From WTXA01 sp964415195 (GTDB lineage Bacteria; Bacillota; TC1), in assembly GCA_964415195.1 (NCBI GenBank), contig CAYPYD010000003.1:62001-126000 (forward strand): a stretch of 64,000 nucleotides of DNA, read 5' to 3'. Shown piece by piece: positions 18,484 to 27,937 of the stretch; positions within the stretch are counted from its first letter, which is position 1; each line of letters starts with the position of its first letter. Under the pieces are notes generated by a model. The model had not been told where the DNA came from and searched no databases. It worked only from the letters and a program-made list of their open reading frames with translations. The position numbers and the translations under genes were made by a program.

Positions 18484-19287
18484 TTGAGAATTGGATTTAT
18501 TGGTTCGGGCAATATGGCTGAAGCTATTATAGCAGGAATGATAAAATCAGGTTTTCCAGCTAATGACATATTAATTCTTGATGTTAATCAAGAAAGAATT
18601 GATATGATGGTTGAAAAATATAAGGTGACCTCAATAGAAGTCAATGATTTTTTTCTTGAAGCTAGAGTAATAGTGCTATCAGTAAAACCCCAAATAATAG
18701 AAAAAGTTTTAACAACCTACAATAATCATATCCATAAAGATCATTTATTGATATCTATAGCGGCCGGTATCACAATTGATAAAATATCAAGCTTGTCTGC
18801 AACTGAAAAGATTATAAGGGTTATGCCCAATACTCCAGCTTTAATTTCAATGGGGATTTCAGCCTTGTCTTATAAAAGCAAACAAATAAGTGATAATGAT
18901 AAGAAACAAGTAGAAAATATTATGAAAACTATTGGGGAGTTTGTTTGGGTAGACGAATCACAAATGAATGCTGTTACTGCTCTAAGCGGAAGTGGACCTG
19001 CCTATGTTTATAGATTCGTAGATGCAATGATTGATAGTGGTGTCCTAATTGGATTAACTAGGGATTTAGCTAGAAAATTGGTGGTTGAGACTGTGCTTGG
19101 TAGTACAATGATGTTGAAATCATCAACAATGAGCCCTAAAGAATTTGAAAGTCAAGTTACATCACCAGGTGGCACAACTATACACGGCTTAGTTTCTATG
19201 GAAAAAAATAACTTTTCTTCTTCGATAAAAGAAGGAGTAAAAGCAGCTTACGAAAGAGCTATAGAATTAGGAAAAGAAAATAAATAA
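18484..19287 (+). CDS. proC: Pyrroline-5-carboxylate reductase ProC
   Basis: ProC makes L-proline from 1-pyrroline-5-carboxylate using NAD(P)H. The 267-residue protein has the Rossmann motif GFIGSGNMAEAI at the N-terminus, MPNTPAL, and the C-terminal dimer domain ALSGSGPAYVY with SPGGTTIHGL. I start at TTG 18484, with GAGGTG just after the sepF stop and the Rossmann strand beginning at residue 3. Readings from 18394 overlap sepF without homology. Its place between sepF and divIVA is where ylmG and ylmH lie in Bacillus. Confidence 0.94.
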   Translation: MRIGFIGSGNMAEAIIAGMIKSGFPANDILILDVNQERIDMMVEKYKVTSIEVNDFFLEARVIVLSVKPQIIEKVLTTYNNHIHKDHLLISIAAGITIDKISSLSATEKIIRVMPNTPALISMGISALSYKSKQISDNDKKQVENIMKTIGEFVWVDESQMNAVTALSGSGPAYVYRFVDAMIDSGVLIGLTRDLARKLVVETVLGSTMMLKSSTMSPKEFESQVTSPGGTTIHGLVSMEKNNFSSSIKEGVKAAYERAIELGKENK

Positions 19288-19305
19288 TATATTGGGAGGA
19301 TTGAC

Positions 19306-19755
19306 ATGCAAATAACACCAGAAGTAATTGAAAGCAAAGAGTTTAAAACAGGTTTAAGAGGTTATGATAAGAAGGAAGTTGATATTTTTCTTGATGAAAT
19401 AATTGAAGAATTTGAAGAAGTTCTAAATAAAAATCAAAAACTTAAAGAAGAAAAGGATATTTTGTTAAATCAATTAGCTCATTATAAAAAGAAAGAAAAT
19501 GAATTGAATGAGACCTTATTAAAAGCTCAAGAATCTGCAGAAAAACTAATTGCCCGCGCCAAAACAGAATATGAAGCAAAAATGGAAAAGGCTAATAGTC
19601 TATTACAAAATGCTAATGCAGATAAATATGAACAAGGAAAAAAACTAGAAGAAAAATATAATACCTTAAAGATGAAGTATCTTAAATACAGAAATACAAT
19701 AAAAAATGACTTAAGAAAACAACTAGAAATTTTAGATAGAGACATTGTCGAATAA
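19306..19755 (+). CDS. divIVA: Septum and pole-site protein DivIVA
   Basis: DivIVA senses negative membrane curvature at septa and poles and recruits division or polarity partners. The 149-residue protein has the conserved N-terminal membrane-binding domain (EFKTGLRGYDKKEVDIFLDE; the family's aromatic and basic membrane-contact positions are present) and a long coiled coil. GGGAGG precedes the ATG. It is followed by ileS, the common Bacillota order. Confidence 0.93.
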   Translation: MQITPEVIESKEFKTGLRGYDKKEVDIFLDEIIEEFEEVLNKNQKLKEEKDILLNQLAHYKKKENELNETLLKAQESAEKLIARAKTEYEAKMEKANSLLQNANADKYEQGKKLEEKYNTLKMKYLKYRNTIKNDLRKQLEILDRDIVE

Positions 19756-19775
19756 TTAATTAACAGGAGGAAAAA

Positions 19776-22559
19776 ATGGAGTATGATAAGACCCTTAATC
19801 TCCCAAAGACAGATTTCCCCATGCGTGGAGGACTGCCTAAAAAAGAACCGGAGATATTAGCTAAATGGGAAGAAATGAATATTTATGATAAAGTTCAAGA
19901 AAAAAATAAGGGTAAGGATAAATATATCCTCCATGATGGACCTCCATATGCAAATGGAGATATTCATTTAGGTACATCTTTAAATAAAATACTAAAGGAT
20001 ATCGTTGTTAAATACAAATCAATGAATGGTTTTGATGCACCATATGTACCAGGATGGGATACCCATGGATTGCCAATTGCCCAAAAAGTATCAAATGAGT
20101 GGAAAATTAACAGACATGAAGTTGGAATACCTGCATTTAGAGAAAAATGTAAAGAGTATGCCCTGAAATATGTTGATATACAACGTAGTTCATTCAAAAG
20201 GCTAGGAGTAAGAGGTGATTTCGATCATCCTTACCTTACTTTGGATTCAAAATATGAAGGCGAACAAATTAAAGTATTTGGCGACATGGTTGATAAAGGT
20301 TATATCTATAAGGGACACAAACCAGTTTACTGGTGCGCTGATTGCGAAACTGCTCTAGCAGAAGCTGAAGTAGAATATGCAGAAAAGAAGTCACCTTCTA
20401 TTTATGTGAAATTCAAAATCAAGGACGGAAAAGGTTTGATTGAAGAAAAAGATGCCTATGTAGTTATTTGGACTACAACACCTTGGACTTTACCTGCTAA
20501 CGTAGCTATATCCTTAAATCCTGAATTTGAATATGTACTTATTGAAGCAGAACATAAAGGAAATCAAGAAAAATATGTTATTGCAGAAGAACTAGTTGAA
20601 GAATGTTTTAAAAACTGGGGTATAGAAAAAGGTAATGTACTTAAAAAATTCAAAGGTGAAGAACTAGAATTTATAGTCTGTATGAATCCATTAATTGACA
20701 GAGATTCTGTAGTTATACTTGGAGATCATGTAACTTTAGAAACAGGAACTGGTTGTGTACACACAGCACCTGGACATGGTCTTGAAGACTTTGAAGTTGG
20801 ACAAAAATATAATTTAGAAGTTATTTCACCAGTTGATCATCAAGGTGTCTTCACAAAAGAAGCAGGTAAGTATGCCGGAATGAAGGCAGTTGATACTAAC
20901 AAACAAATAACAATTGATTTAGAGGAAAGCAATTCACTATTAAGTTTAGTTTTCATTAAGCACTCTTATCCACACTGTTGGAGATGTAAAAGTCCGTTGA
21001 TGTTTAGAGCAACCGAGCAATGGTTTGCAAGCATTAAAGGTTTTAGAGAAAATGCATTATCTGCAGTTATGAATGATGTAAAATGGATTCCTAGCTGGGG
21101 ACGTGAACGTATCTATAGCATGATTGCTGAAAGAAGTGACTGGTGTATTTCAAGACAAAGAGAATGGGGAGTTCCAATTCCTATTTTTTACTGTGGAGAT
21201 TGTGAAGAAGCAGTACTTGATAAGCAACTGATATATCACATAGGGGATTTGGTAGCAGAACATGGTTCAAATATCTGGTTCAGCAAGGATGCCAAGGAAC
21301 TTTTACCAGAAGGATATGTATGTCCTAGCTGTGGTGGTAATCATTTCAGAAAAGAAACAGATATAATGGATGTTTGGTTTGATTCAGGAGTTAGTAATGT
21401 TGCTGTCTTGAAACAAAGAAAAGAATTAGCTTATCCTGCTGATCTCTACCTTGAAGGAAGTGATCAATATAGAGGTTGGTTCAACTCATCCTTATCAATT
21501 GCAGTTGCCATAACTGACAAAGCTCCATATAAGGCAGTTTTGACACATGGTTATGTTGTTGACGGTAAAGGCAGAAAAATGAGCAAGTCATTAGGCAACG
21601 GCATTGATCCAAAAGATGTTGTGAAACAAATGGGTGCAGATATTCTACGTTTATGGGCAGCTTCAGCTGACTATAAAAAAGACATATCAGTTTCTGACGA
21701 GATATTCAAGCAAGTTACAGAGTCTTACAGAAAAATCAGAAACACACTAAGATTTTTACATGGTAATCTATTTGACTATAGCGTAGCCAAGGACAAGGTT
21801 GAATATGATAAATTGCTGGAGATTGATAAGTATATATTAGCAAGATTGAACGACACGATTAAAAAAGCTAAAAATGCCTTTGATAATTATGAGTTTTATA
21901 TGGCTTTTAATTCTATACATCAGTTTTGTATTCTAGATTTAAGTGCATTGTATCTTGATGTCATTAAAGACAGAGTATATGGATCGGCACCAGATAGCAT
22001 AGAAAGAAGATCAGCACAAACTGTTATATTTGAGATTTTAAAAAGTCTTATGATAATGCTGACTCCAATTTTATCTTTCACCATGGAAGAAATTTATGAT
22101 TATCTTGATGATGAGAATAAAGTTGAAAGTATTCAGTTGCTTGATTTCCCATTAGAGAATGAGCAATATGAAAATAAAGAATTAGAAGTGAAATGGAATA
22201 AACTTCTAGAAATAAGAGAACATATCCTAAAAGTTCTTGAAAAAGGCAGACAGGAAGCAATGTTTGGTAATTCATTAGGTGCTAAACTATTTATTGGAAC
22301 CAAAAATGATGAACTGTTTACTTTCTTGAAAGAAAACGAAAAAGAAATTTTAGACATATCTATTGTTTCAAGAATGGAAATTAGCAATAATGGTAATTTT
22401 GACGAATATGAGCTTTTTGACGAGCTATATTTAAAAGCAACAACCATAGAAGAAGAAAAATGTGAACGTTGTTGGATGTATGTTGAAGGAATAGGTACTG
22501 ATGAAGTCCATCCAACTCTTTGTCCTAGATGTTCAAGTGTAGTAAAAGAAATGGAATAG
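19776..22559 (+). CDS. ileS: Isoleucyl-tRNA synthetase
   Basis: A class I synthetase charging tRNA-Ile, 927 residues. The first signature reads HLGT (residues 64-67) instead of HIGH, and the second is KMSKS at 601-605. The editing domain includes TTTPWTLPAN, and the tRNA-binding part carries WCISRQREWG. The C-terminal zinc ribbon (CERCW ... CPRC) marks the type with a C-terminal metal site. The upstream gap is 20 bases with AGGAGG, so there is no room for the T-box leader that controls ileS in many Bacillota; expression must follow the divIVA transcript. Confidence 0.97.
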   Translation: MEYDKTLNLPKTDFPMRGGLPKKEPEILAKWEEMNIYDKVQEKNKGKDKYILHDGPPYANGDIHLGTSLNKILKDIVVKYKSMNGFDAPYVPGWDTHGLPIAQKVSNEWKINRHEVGIPAFREKCKEYALKYVDIQRSSFKRLGVRGDFDHPYLTLDSKYEGEQIKVFGDMVDKGYIYKGHKPVYWCADCETALAEAEVEYAEKKSPSIYVKFKIKDGKGLIEEKDAYVVIWTTTPWTLPANVAISLNPEFEYVLIEAEHKGNQEKYVIAEELVEECFKNWGIEKGNVLKKFKGEELEFIVCMNPLIDRDSVVILGDHVTLETGTGCVHTAPGHGLEDFEVGQKYNLEVISPVDHQGVFTKEAGKYAGMKAVDTNKQITIDLEESNSLLSLVFIKHSYPHCWRCKSPLMFRATEQWFASIKGFRENALSAVMNDVKWIPSWGRERIYSMIAERSDWCISRQREWGVPIPIFYCGDCEEAVLDKQLIYHIGDLVAEHGSNIWFSKDAKELLPEGYVCPSCGGNHFRKETDIMDVWFDSGVSNVAVLKQRKELAYPADLYLEGSDQYRGWFNSSLSIAVAITDKAPYKAVLTHGYVVDGKGRKMSKSLGNGIDPKDVVKQMGADILRLWAASADYKKDISVSDEIFKQVTESYRKIRNTLRFLHGNLFDYSVAKDKVEYDKLLEIDKYILARLNDTIKKAKNAFDNYEFYMAFNSIHQFCILDLSALYLDVIKDRVYGSAPDSIERRSAQTVIFEILKSLMIMLTPILSFTMEEIYDYLDDENKVESIQLLDFPLENEQYENKELEVKWNKLLEIREHILKVLEKGRQEAMFGNSLGAKLFIGTKNDELFTFLKENEKEILDISIVSRMEISNNGNFDEYELFDELYLKATTIEEEKCERCWMYVEGIGTDEVHPTLCPRCSSVVKEME

Positions 22560-22568
22560 AGGTGTAGT

Positions 22569-23144
22569 ATGTTTGTAGAATTAGGTATATCAGCGAGACA
22601 TGTTCATTTATCAAGACAAGATATAGATATTTTATTTGGTAAAGATTATCAACTAACTGTATTTAAAGATTTAAAACAATTAGGACAATATGCAGCTAAT
22701 GAAAAGGTTGAAGTTATTGGTCCAAAGGGTGGATTTGAAACAGTAAGGATACTTGGACCTGAAAGAAAGAAAAGCCAAGTTGAATTATCAGCATCAGATT
22801 GCATTAAAATCGGTGTACCAGTAGTACTAAGAGACTCAGGAGATCATAATGAGACCCCAGGAGTTAAATTAGTTGGGCCAAAAGGTTCTGTTGAATTAAA
22901 TGGCGGAGTTATGGTAGCTTCAAGACATATGCATGTTAGTACAGAAACTGCCCAAAAAGAAAATATTATAAATGGTGAAATACTGTGCGCCAAAGTTCCA
23001 GGTGACAGAGAAGTAGTATTTGGAAATATTTTGGCCAGGGTAGATGCAACTTTTGTTGATGAGTTACATTTAGACACCGATGAGGCAAATGCTTCCTTTG
23101 TTAAAAACAATCAAAAGGTAGAAGTTTATAAATGCCAAAAATAA
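22569..23144 (+). CDS. pduL: PduL-type phosphate acyltransferase
   Basis: PduL converts acyl-CoA and phosphate to acyl phosphate and is structurally unrelated to Pta. The 191-residue protein shows both zinc/histidine motifs: SARHVHLS with His11 and His13, and ASRHMHVSTETA with His120 and His122. There is no N-terminal encapsulation peptide and no microcompartment gene nearby, so it is probably a free cytosolic phosphotransacetylase. With ackA (55277) it could supply ATP from acetyl-CoA. It overlaps lspA by 13 bases. Confidence 0.92.
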   Translation: MFVELGISARHVHLSRQDIDILFGKDYQLTVFKDLKQLGQYAANEKVEVIGPKGGFETVRILGPERKKSQVELSASDCIKIGVPVVLRDSGDHNETPGVKLVGPKGSVELNGGVMVASRHMHVSTETAQKENIINGEILCAKVPGDREVVFGNILARVDATFVDELHLDTDEANASFVKNNQKVEVYKCQK

Positions 23145-23686
23145 AGTATAAGATTAAAAAAGAAAAAAAAATTAAAGATATTCTAGATAAACCATTAGAT
23201 AAAAATAAAGTTAAATTCTTTTCATTATTCATTCTTATTCCAATAGCATTAACAATGATTGATCAATTTACAAAAGTTATAGTTAATCATTATATGGAAA
23301 TTGGTGATGAAATAAAGGTAATCCCTGGACTGTTTAATATCAACTATGTAATAAATACAGGGGCAGCGCTTGGTATATTTGAAAATATGACCTTATTTTT
23401 AGTTATAGTTTCAAGTTTGATGATTATTTTCCTATATTTTCTTGCATATCATGATTTCAGGGGGAAACATACTATATTGCCTGAAGTTATTATTATAGGT
23501 GGAGCCTTTGGCAACTTGATTGATAGAATATTTTTAAAAGGTCAAGTAAGAGATTTCCTTGAAGTGCCTTTCTTTTCAGTAATGAATTTTGCTGATTGGT
23601 TTGTTGGTATTGGAATAGGTTTATTAGTTATAAAATACATTTACTATTATAAAAAAAGTGACAAGATTGAAGAGAAAAATGAATAA
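23132..23686 (+). CDS. lspA: Prolipoprotein signal peptidase LspA
   Basis: The aspartic membrane peptidase that cleaves lipoprotein signal peptides after lipidation. Four membrane segments; family motifs DQFTK, NTGAALGIF, GGAFGNLIDRI (first catalytic Asp) and NFADWF (second). The protein has a lysine-rich N-terminal extension of about 25 residues compared with the family (184 residues in total). The start at 23132 lies inside pduL and has no strong ribosome binding site, so the true N-terminus is less certain. It overlaps rluD by 8 bases. Confidence 0.95.
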   Translation: MPKIKYKIKKEKKIKDILDKPLDKNKVKFFSLFILIPIALTMIDQFTKVIVNHYMEIGDEIKVIPGLFNINYVINTGAALGIFENMTLFLVIVSSLMIIFLYFLAYHDFRGKHTILPEVIIIGGAFGNLIDRIFLKGQVRDFLEVPFFSVMNFADWFVGIGIGLLVIKYIYYYKKSDKIEEKNE

Positions 23687-24575
23687 ACAAATTATACATG
23701 CAACTGCTCGAGAAAGAGTAGACAAGTACATTAGTAACGCTCTTGGTTATTCAAGAGCATTTACTGAGCAATTATTAGCTGATGGAAAAGTAATGGTAAA
23801 TAAGAATGTAGCCAAAAAGAACATTAAATTAAACATTGGTGACAAAATTACTATAGAAGCTTTTGAACCAGTTGAAGTAGATATTAAAGGTTGTCAGATT
23901 GATTTAGATATAATATATGAAGACGATGATGTTATAGTTATTAACAAACAAAGAGGACTGGTTGTTCACCCAGCTGCTGGTAATTATGAAAATACTCTAG
24001 TTAATGGATTAATGTATTATAATAAGAATTTATCTACTATTAATGGTGAAATGAGACCAGGTATCGTTCATAGAATTGACAAAGATACCTCAGGAGTAAT
24101 TGTTGTAGCTAAAAATGACAAAGCTCATAATGCGTTAGCTGCTCAATTTAAAGATCACACTATTACTAGAAAATATATTGCACTTGTAGTTGGAAATATT
24201 TCTGAAGCTACTGGTGAAATTGACTTACCAATTGCCAGGGATCCAAAAAGTCGTACAAAAATGGCTGTTGTTAAAACTGGGAAAAATGCCAAGACACACT
24301 ATAGAGTATTAGAGAATTTTGAAGGCTATACATTAGTAGAATGTCGTCTTGAAACTGGTAGAACACATCAAATTAGAGTTCATATGCAATATATTAAGCA
24401 CCCATTAGTAGGTGATCCTTTATATGGATCTAATAGTTTAATGTTTACTAAAAATGGTCAATATTTACATGCAGGAGTTCTAGGTTTCATTCATCCTACA
24501 ACAGGAGAATATATGGAATTTCATTCAGAGTTACCTGAATATTTGCAAGAAGCAATTAATAAATTAAGAGGTTAG
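23679..24575 (+). CDS. rluD: RluD-family 23S rRNA pseudouridine synthase
   Basis: An RluA/RluD-type pseudouridine synthase of 298 residues. It has an N-terminal S4 RNA-binding domain (RVDKYISNALGYSRAF), then the catalytic domain with HRIDKDTSG at 131-139, catalytic Asp134, and GRTHQIRVHM near residue 228. The ATG at 23679 is used because the GTG at 23658 lies deeper in lspA and would add a non-homologous tail. The lspA-rluD pairing is common. Confidence 0.9.
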   Translation: MNKQIIHATARERVDKYISNALGYSRAFTEQLLADGKVMVNKNVAKKNIKLNIGDKITIEAFEPVEVDIKGCQIDLDIIYEDDDVIVINKQRGLVVHPAAGNYENTLVNGLMYYNKNLSTINGEMRPGIVHRIDKDTSGVIVVAKNDKAHNALAAQFKDHTITRKYIALVVGNISEATGEIDLPIARDPKSRTKMAVVKTGKNAKTHYRVLENFEGYTLVECRLETGRTHQIRVHMQYIKHPLVGDPLYGSNSLMFTKNGQYLHAGVLGFIHPTTGEYMEFHSELPEYLQEAINKLRG

Positions 24576-24577
24576 AT

Positions 24578-25444
24578 ATGAATAAAGATTACTGTTTGCG
24601 AGGCACAGCAAAAAATGATAATGTTAGATTCTTTATAGCTTGTTCTAAAGACTTAGTTGAAGAAGCAAGAAAAAAACATAACTTATCAACACTTGCTACT
24701 GCTGCCCTCGGAAGAACATTAACTGCAACTGCTATGATGGGGATGACTTTAAAAGGCAATGATACTTTAACAATAGCTTTCAAGGGTGATGGCGTCTTAG
24801 GAAATGTTGTAGCTAAAGGTAATAGCGAAGGTGAAGTTAAAGGTTATGTAGATAACCCGGATGTTGATCTTCCTTTAAAAGGTAATGGTAAAATCAATGT
24901 AAGTGACGGAATAGGATATGGAACCTTGTTTATTACCAAAGATATGGGTTTAAAAGACCCATATGTGGGCAGTGTGCCCATTGTTAGCGGTGAGGTAGGG
25001 GAAGATATCACTGAATACTATTACAGCTCAGAACAAACTTTATCAGCTGTTGGTTTAGGTGTGCTTATTGATATTGATTATTCAGTAAAATCAGCAGGAG
25101 GATTTATTATTCAGTTAATGCCTGGGGCTGAAGAAGAAATAGGTATAGAACTTGATGAAAAAGTTCAATCATTACCACCACTTAGCAATTACTTAGTCGA
25201 TAATAAACCTGAAGATTTATTAGAATATTTTTTTGGAGATAATCATAAGGTATTGGACAAAAAATATATTAAATTCGATTGTAAATGTAGTAGAGAGAAT
25301 TTTAAAGATGCTCTAATTACTTTAGGTAGAGATGAACTTGAAAAACTAGCTCAGGACGAAGAAATAGAAGTTGTGTGTCAATATTGTAACGGAAAATATA
25401 TCTACAAGAATGACGAGCTGCTAGAATTAATAAAATTGATTTAA
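24578..25444 (+). CDS. hslO: Redox-regulated chaperone Hsp33
   Basis: Hsp33 is a holdase activated when its zinc site is oxidised. The 288-residue protein has the family N-terminal domain (RGTAKNDNVRFF near the start) and the C-terminal redox switch CKC (Cys235, Cys237) and CQYC (Cys267, Cys270). It starts two bases after rluD and is closed by an 11-bp hairpin. An oxidative-stress chaperone fits an anaerobe exposed to bursts of oxygen (inference). Confidence 0.95.
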   Translation: MNKDYCLRGTAKNDNVRFFIACSKDLVEEARKKHNLSTLATAALGRTLTATAMMGMTLKGNDTLTIAFKGDGVLGNVVAKGNSEGEVKGYVDNPDVDLPLKGNGKINVSDGIGYGTLFITKDMGLKDPYVGSVPIVSGEVGEDITEYYYSSEQTLSAVGLGVLIDIDYSVKSAGGFIIQLMPGAEEEIGIELDEKVQSLPPLSNYLVDNKPEDLLEYFFGDNHKVLDKKYIKFDCKCSRENFKDALITLGRDELEKLAQDEEIEVVCQYCNGKYIYKNDELLELIKLI

Positions 25445-25447
25445 TGT

Positions 25448-25480
25448 AAGCGCTTTTCTTATTGAAAAGCGCTTTATTGT
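25448..25480 (+). terminator. Hairpin terminator after hslO
   Basis: An 11-bp stem AAGCGCTTTTC/GAAAAGCGCTT (25448-25458 and 25464-25474) with a TTATT loop, followed by TATTGTA. The T tract is weak, so read-through into the next gene is likely. Confidence 0.65.
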
Positions 25481-25495
25481 ATGGAGGTACAATTT

Positions 25496-27937
25496 ATGAA
25501 CAAAAATATTGAATTGCTTGCACCAGCAGGTGGTTTGGAACAATTAAAAGCAGCTATCTACAATGGAGCGGATGCTATCTATTTTGGTGGAGAAAAATTT
25601 TCTGCAAGAGCCAATGCTACAAACTTTTCACAAGATGATATTGTAATAGCAAGAAGACTAACAAAAAAGCACAATATAAAGTTATATTGTGCAATTAACA
25701 CATTGATTTTTAATAATGAAATGGAAGAAGCAATCAATTACATAGGCTTTTTAGATAAAGTCGGTATCGATGCATTAATAATTCAAGATATTGGACTGAT
25801 GATACTAGTAAGAGAGTATTTCCCGAAGATGGAAATACATAGTAGTACTCAATTATCCATCCAAAATAGCTACGGACTGGAATTTCTAAAGGAACAAGGT
25901 ATAAAAAGAGCGGTTCTACCTAGAGAGTCATCATTAAATGATATAATCTTAATGAATAAAACTGGTATTGAATTAGAAGCTTTTGTTCATGGTGCTATCT
26001 GTATCTGTTTTTCAGGTCAATGTTTGATGAGCAGCATGATAGGAGGTCGAAGTGGCAATAGAGGTGCTTGTGCTCAGCCATGCAGATTAAAATATAGTAT
26101 AATCGACAATGATTCTAAAGAGGTCTTATGCGAAAATGCTTCATATTTAAGTCCAAAAGATATGATGCTATTAAATTCAGTAGATAAACTTATTGAAGCA
26201 GGTATAAAGTCCTTTAAAATTGAAGGTAGAATGAAAACTCCAGAATATGTAGCTACAATTGTTAAATATTATAGAAATGCAATTGATAAAGCTCTAGCTG
26301 GAGAAACATATAATATATCACAAGAAGAAAATCAAGAAATTGCTCAAGTATTTAGCAGAGATTTTACTGATTCATATTTGTTTGCTAAAAGTGGAAAAGA
26401 TATGATGAATGTCAATAAACCAAATAACAGAGGTGTTTTAGTCGGTAGAGTTCAAAATTTTAAAGATGGTAAAGTTTCTGTTTTGTTAAAAAATCCTTTA
26501 GAAATTGGTGATAAAGTTTCATTTTGGACTACTGTAGCGGGTAGAGTCAACATCAGTGTTGATAGAATTAAAAAGGATGGAGTCTTTGTAGAAAGAGCGG
26601 AAGGGAAGGATCTTGTTATCCTGGATATTCCTAAAAGAGTGAACCAAGAAGATAGAGTTTTTAAAACTGAATCAGCTGTAAATAAAAAAATTATTGAAGA
26701 TCAAATAAATACCTTTAAACAAGATGAAATGATTCCCTTGAATGTAAAAGTTCTGGGAAAAGTTGGAAGTGAACTACAAATAGATTTTATTGATGGTGAT
26801 GGATTTAGTGCTATAGTAACTTCTGAGATAATCTTAGAAGAAGCCTTAAAACATCCCTTAAGTGAAGAATCTCTAAGAAATCAAATGCGACTTGGCGATA
26901 CTATTTATTATCTAAACGATATTGATATGGATGTTGATAATATTATGGTTCCTAAAAGTGTCTTAAACAATATGCGCAGAGATGCTATTGAAGATTTACA
27001 GAAACAAAGAGAAAATATGTATAAATTTTCACATATAACTATAAATAATAGTATTGTTCAAGGTAATAAGTCTGAAGGTTTTAAAGTAGATGTTAGACCC
27101 AAAATAGGAGTAATAGTAGAAAATATTGATAAGATTAAGAGTCTTTTAGTAAGAGATGTTGAATATATATATTATCCACTTATAAACTTCAAATTTATTG
27201 GAAGTAATATACTTGATTTTATAAATTATATTAAAACCTTAAGTACAGAACAAAAAGAAATTATAGTTATTGATCTTCCTCGTTTTATTAGGGAAGATGA
27301 TCTTCCTTTTGTTTTAAGCCAACTTGAAATGATTAAACCATATATTAATCATTATCGAGCCAATACTGCTGATCAAATTAAAATGCTGAAAGATTTAGGT
27401 ATAAGGAATATACATGGAAGTTCAGGTTTAAATGTTGTAAATAATGTTACATACGATTTTTATAAGAATAAAATGGAATTAGTAGAATTAGAGTTATCAA
27501 AGGAAATTAATATTGCTCAATTATACGATTTAGATAAAGGTGGACAATTAACAATATATGGCATAACAGAATTAATGGTTATGGAACATTGTATAATTGG
27601 ATCAGAAATTGGACCTAAGAAATGTATGGACAAAATATATGCATTAAAAGATAGAATTGATATAGAATTTCCTATTTTAGTGGATTATCTTGGTAAAAAC
27701 CATATAATCAATAGCAGAATACTTATGATTATTGATGAATTAACTATTTTAAGTGAAATAGGGTATAGAAGTTTTCTATTTAATTTCATCATGACGGATA
27801 ACGATAAAATGATGGATGTATTGGACATCTATATTAGCGTGATTAGAAATAATATGAATATATCCAAAGCTAAAGATGAAATATTTAGCCTTGTATCAAA
27901 TTTCACCAAAGGACATTTTAATAGAGGTATAATTTAA
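25496..27937 (+). CDS. U32 family protein with DUF3656 domain (RlhA-like RNA hydroxylation factor)
   Basis: An 813-residue protein. The N-terminal U32 barrel begins IELLAPAGGLEQLKAAI, with the signature EAFVHGAICICFSGQCLMSS and GNRGACAQPCR. The Cys residues probably hold an iron-sulfur cluster. A DUF3656-type domain follows, then a second barrel-like part. U32 proteins were first called collagenases, but members such as RlhA (DUF3656-containing) and TrhP hydroxylate RNA with prephenate-derived input, so RNA modification is the more likely role. Start at 25496 with GGAGG 8 bases upstream. The stop overlaps mutS2 by one base. Confidence 0.88.
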   Translation: MNKNIELLAPAGGLEQLKAAIYNGADAIYFGGEKFSARANATNFSQDDIVIARRLTKKHNIKLYCAINTLIFNNEMEEAINYIGFLDKVGIDALIIQDIGLMILVREYFPKMEIHSSTQLSIQNSYGLEFLKEQGIKRAVLPRESSLNDIILMNKTGIELEAFVHGAICICFSGQCLMSSMIGGRSGNRGACAQPCRLKYSIIDNDSKEVLCENASYLSPKDMMLLNSVDKLIEAGIKSFKIEGRMKTPEYVATIVKYYRNAIDKALAGETYNISQEENQEIAQVFSRDFTDSYLFAKSGKDMMNVNKPNNRGVLVGRVQNFKDGKVSVLLKNPLEIGDKVSFWTTVAGRVNISVDRIKKDGVFVERAEGKDLVILDIPKRVNQEDRVFKTESAVNKKIIEDQINTFKQDEMIPLNVKVLGKVGSELQIDFIDGDGFSAIVTSEIILEEALKHPLSEESLRNQMRLGDTIYYLNDIDMDVDNIMVPKSVLNNMRRDAIEDLQKQRENMYKFSHITINNSIVQGNKSEGFKVDVRPKIGVIVENIDKIKSLLVRDVEYIYYPLINFKFIGSNILDFINYIKTLSTEQKEIIVIDLPRFIREDDLPFVLSQLEMIKPYINHYRANTADQIKMLKDLGIRNIHGSSGLNVVNNVTYDFYKNKMELVELELSKEINIAQLYDLDKGGQLTIYGITELMVMEHCIIGSEIGPKKCMDKIYALKDRIDIEFPILVDYLGKNHIINSRILMIIDELTILSEIGYRSFLFNFIMTDNDKMMDVLDIYISVIRNNMNISKAKDEIFSLVSNFTKGHFNRGII

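Noticed and set aside
22078..22447. Two overlapping minus-strand frames (65 and 104 codons) opposite the ileS 3' part
   Set aside because: Both are antisense to the anticodon-binding domain, lack ribosome binding sites and have no coding character.
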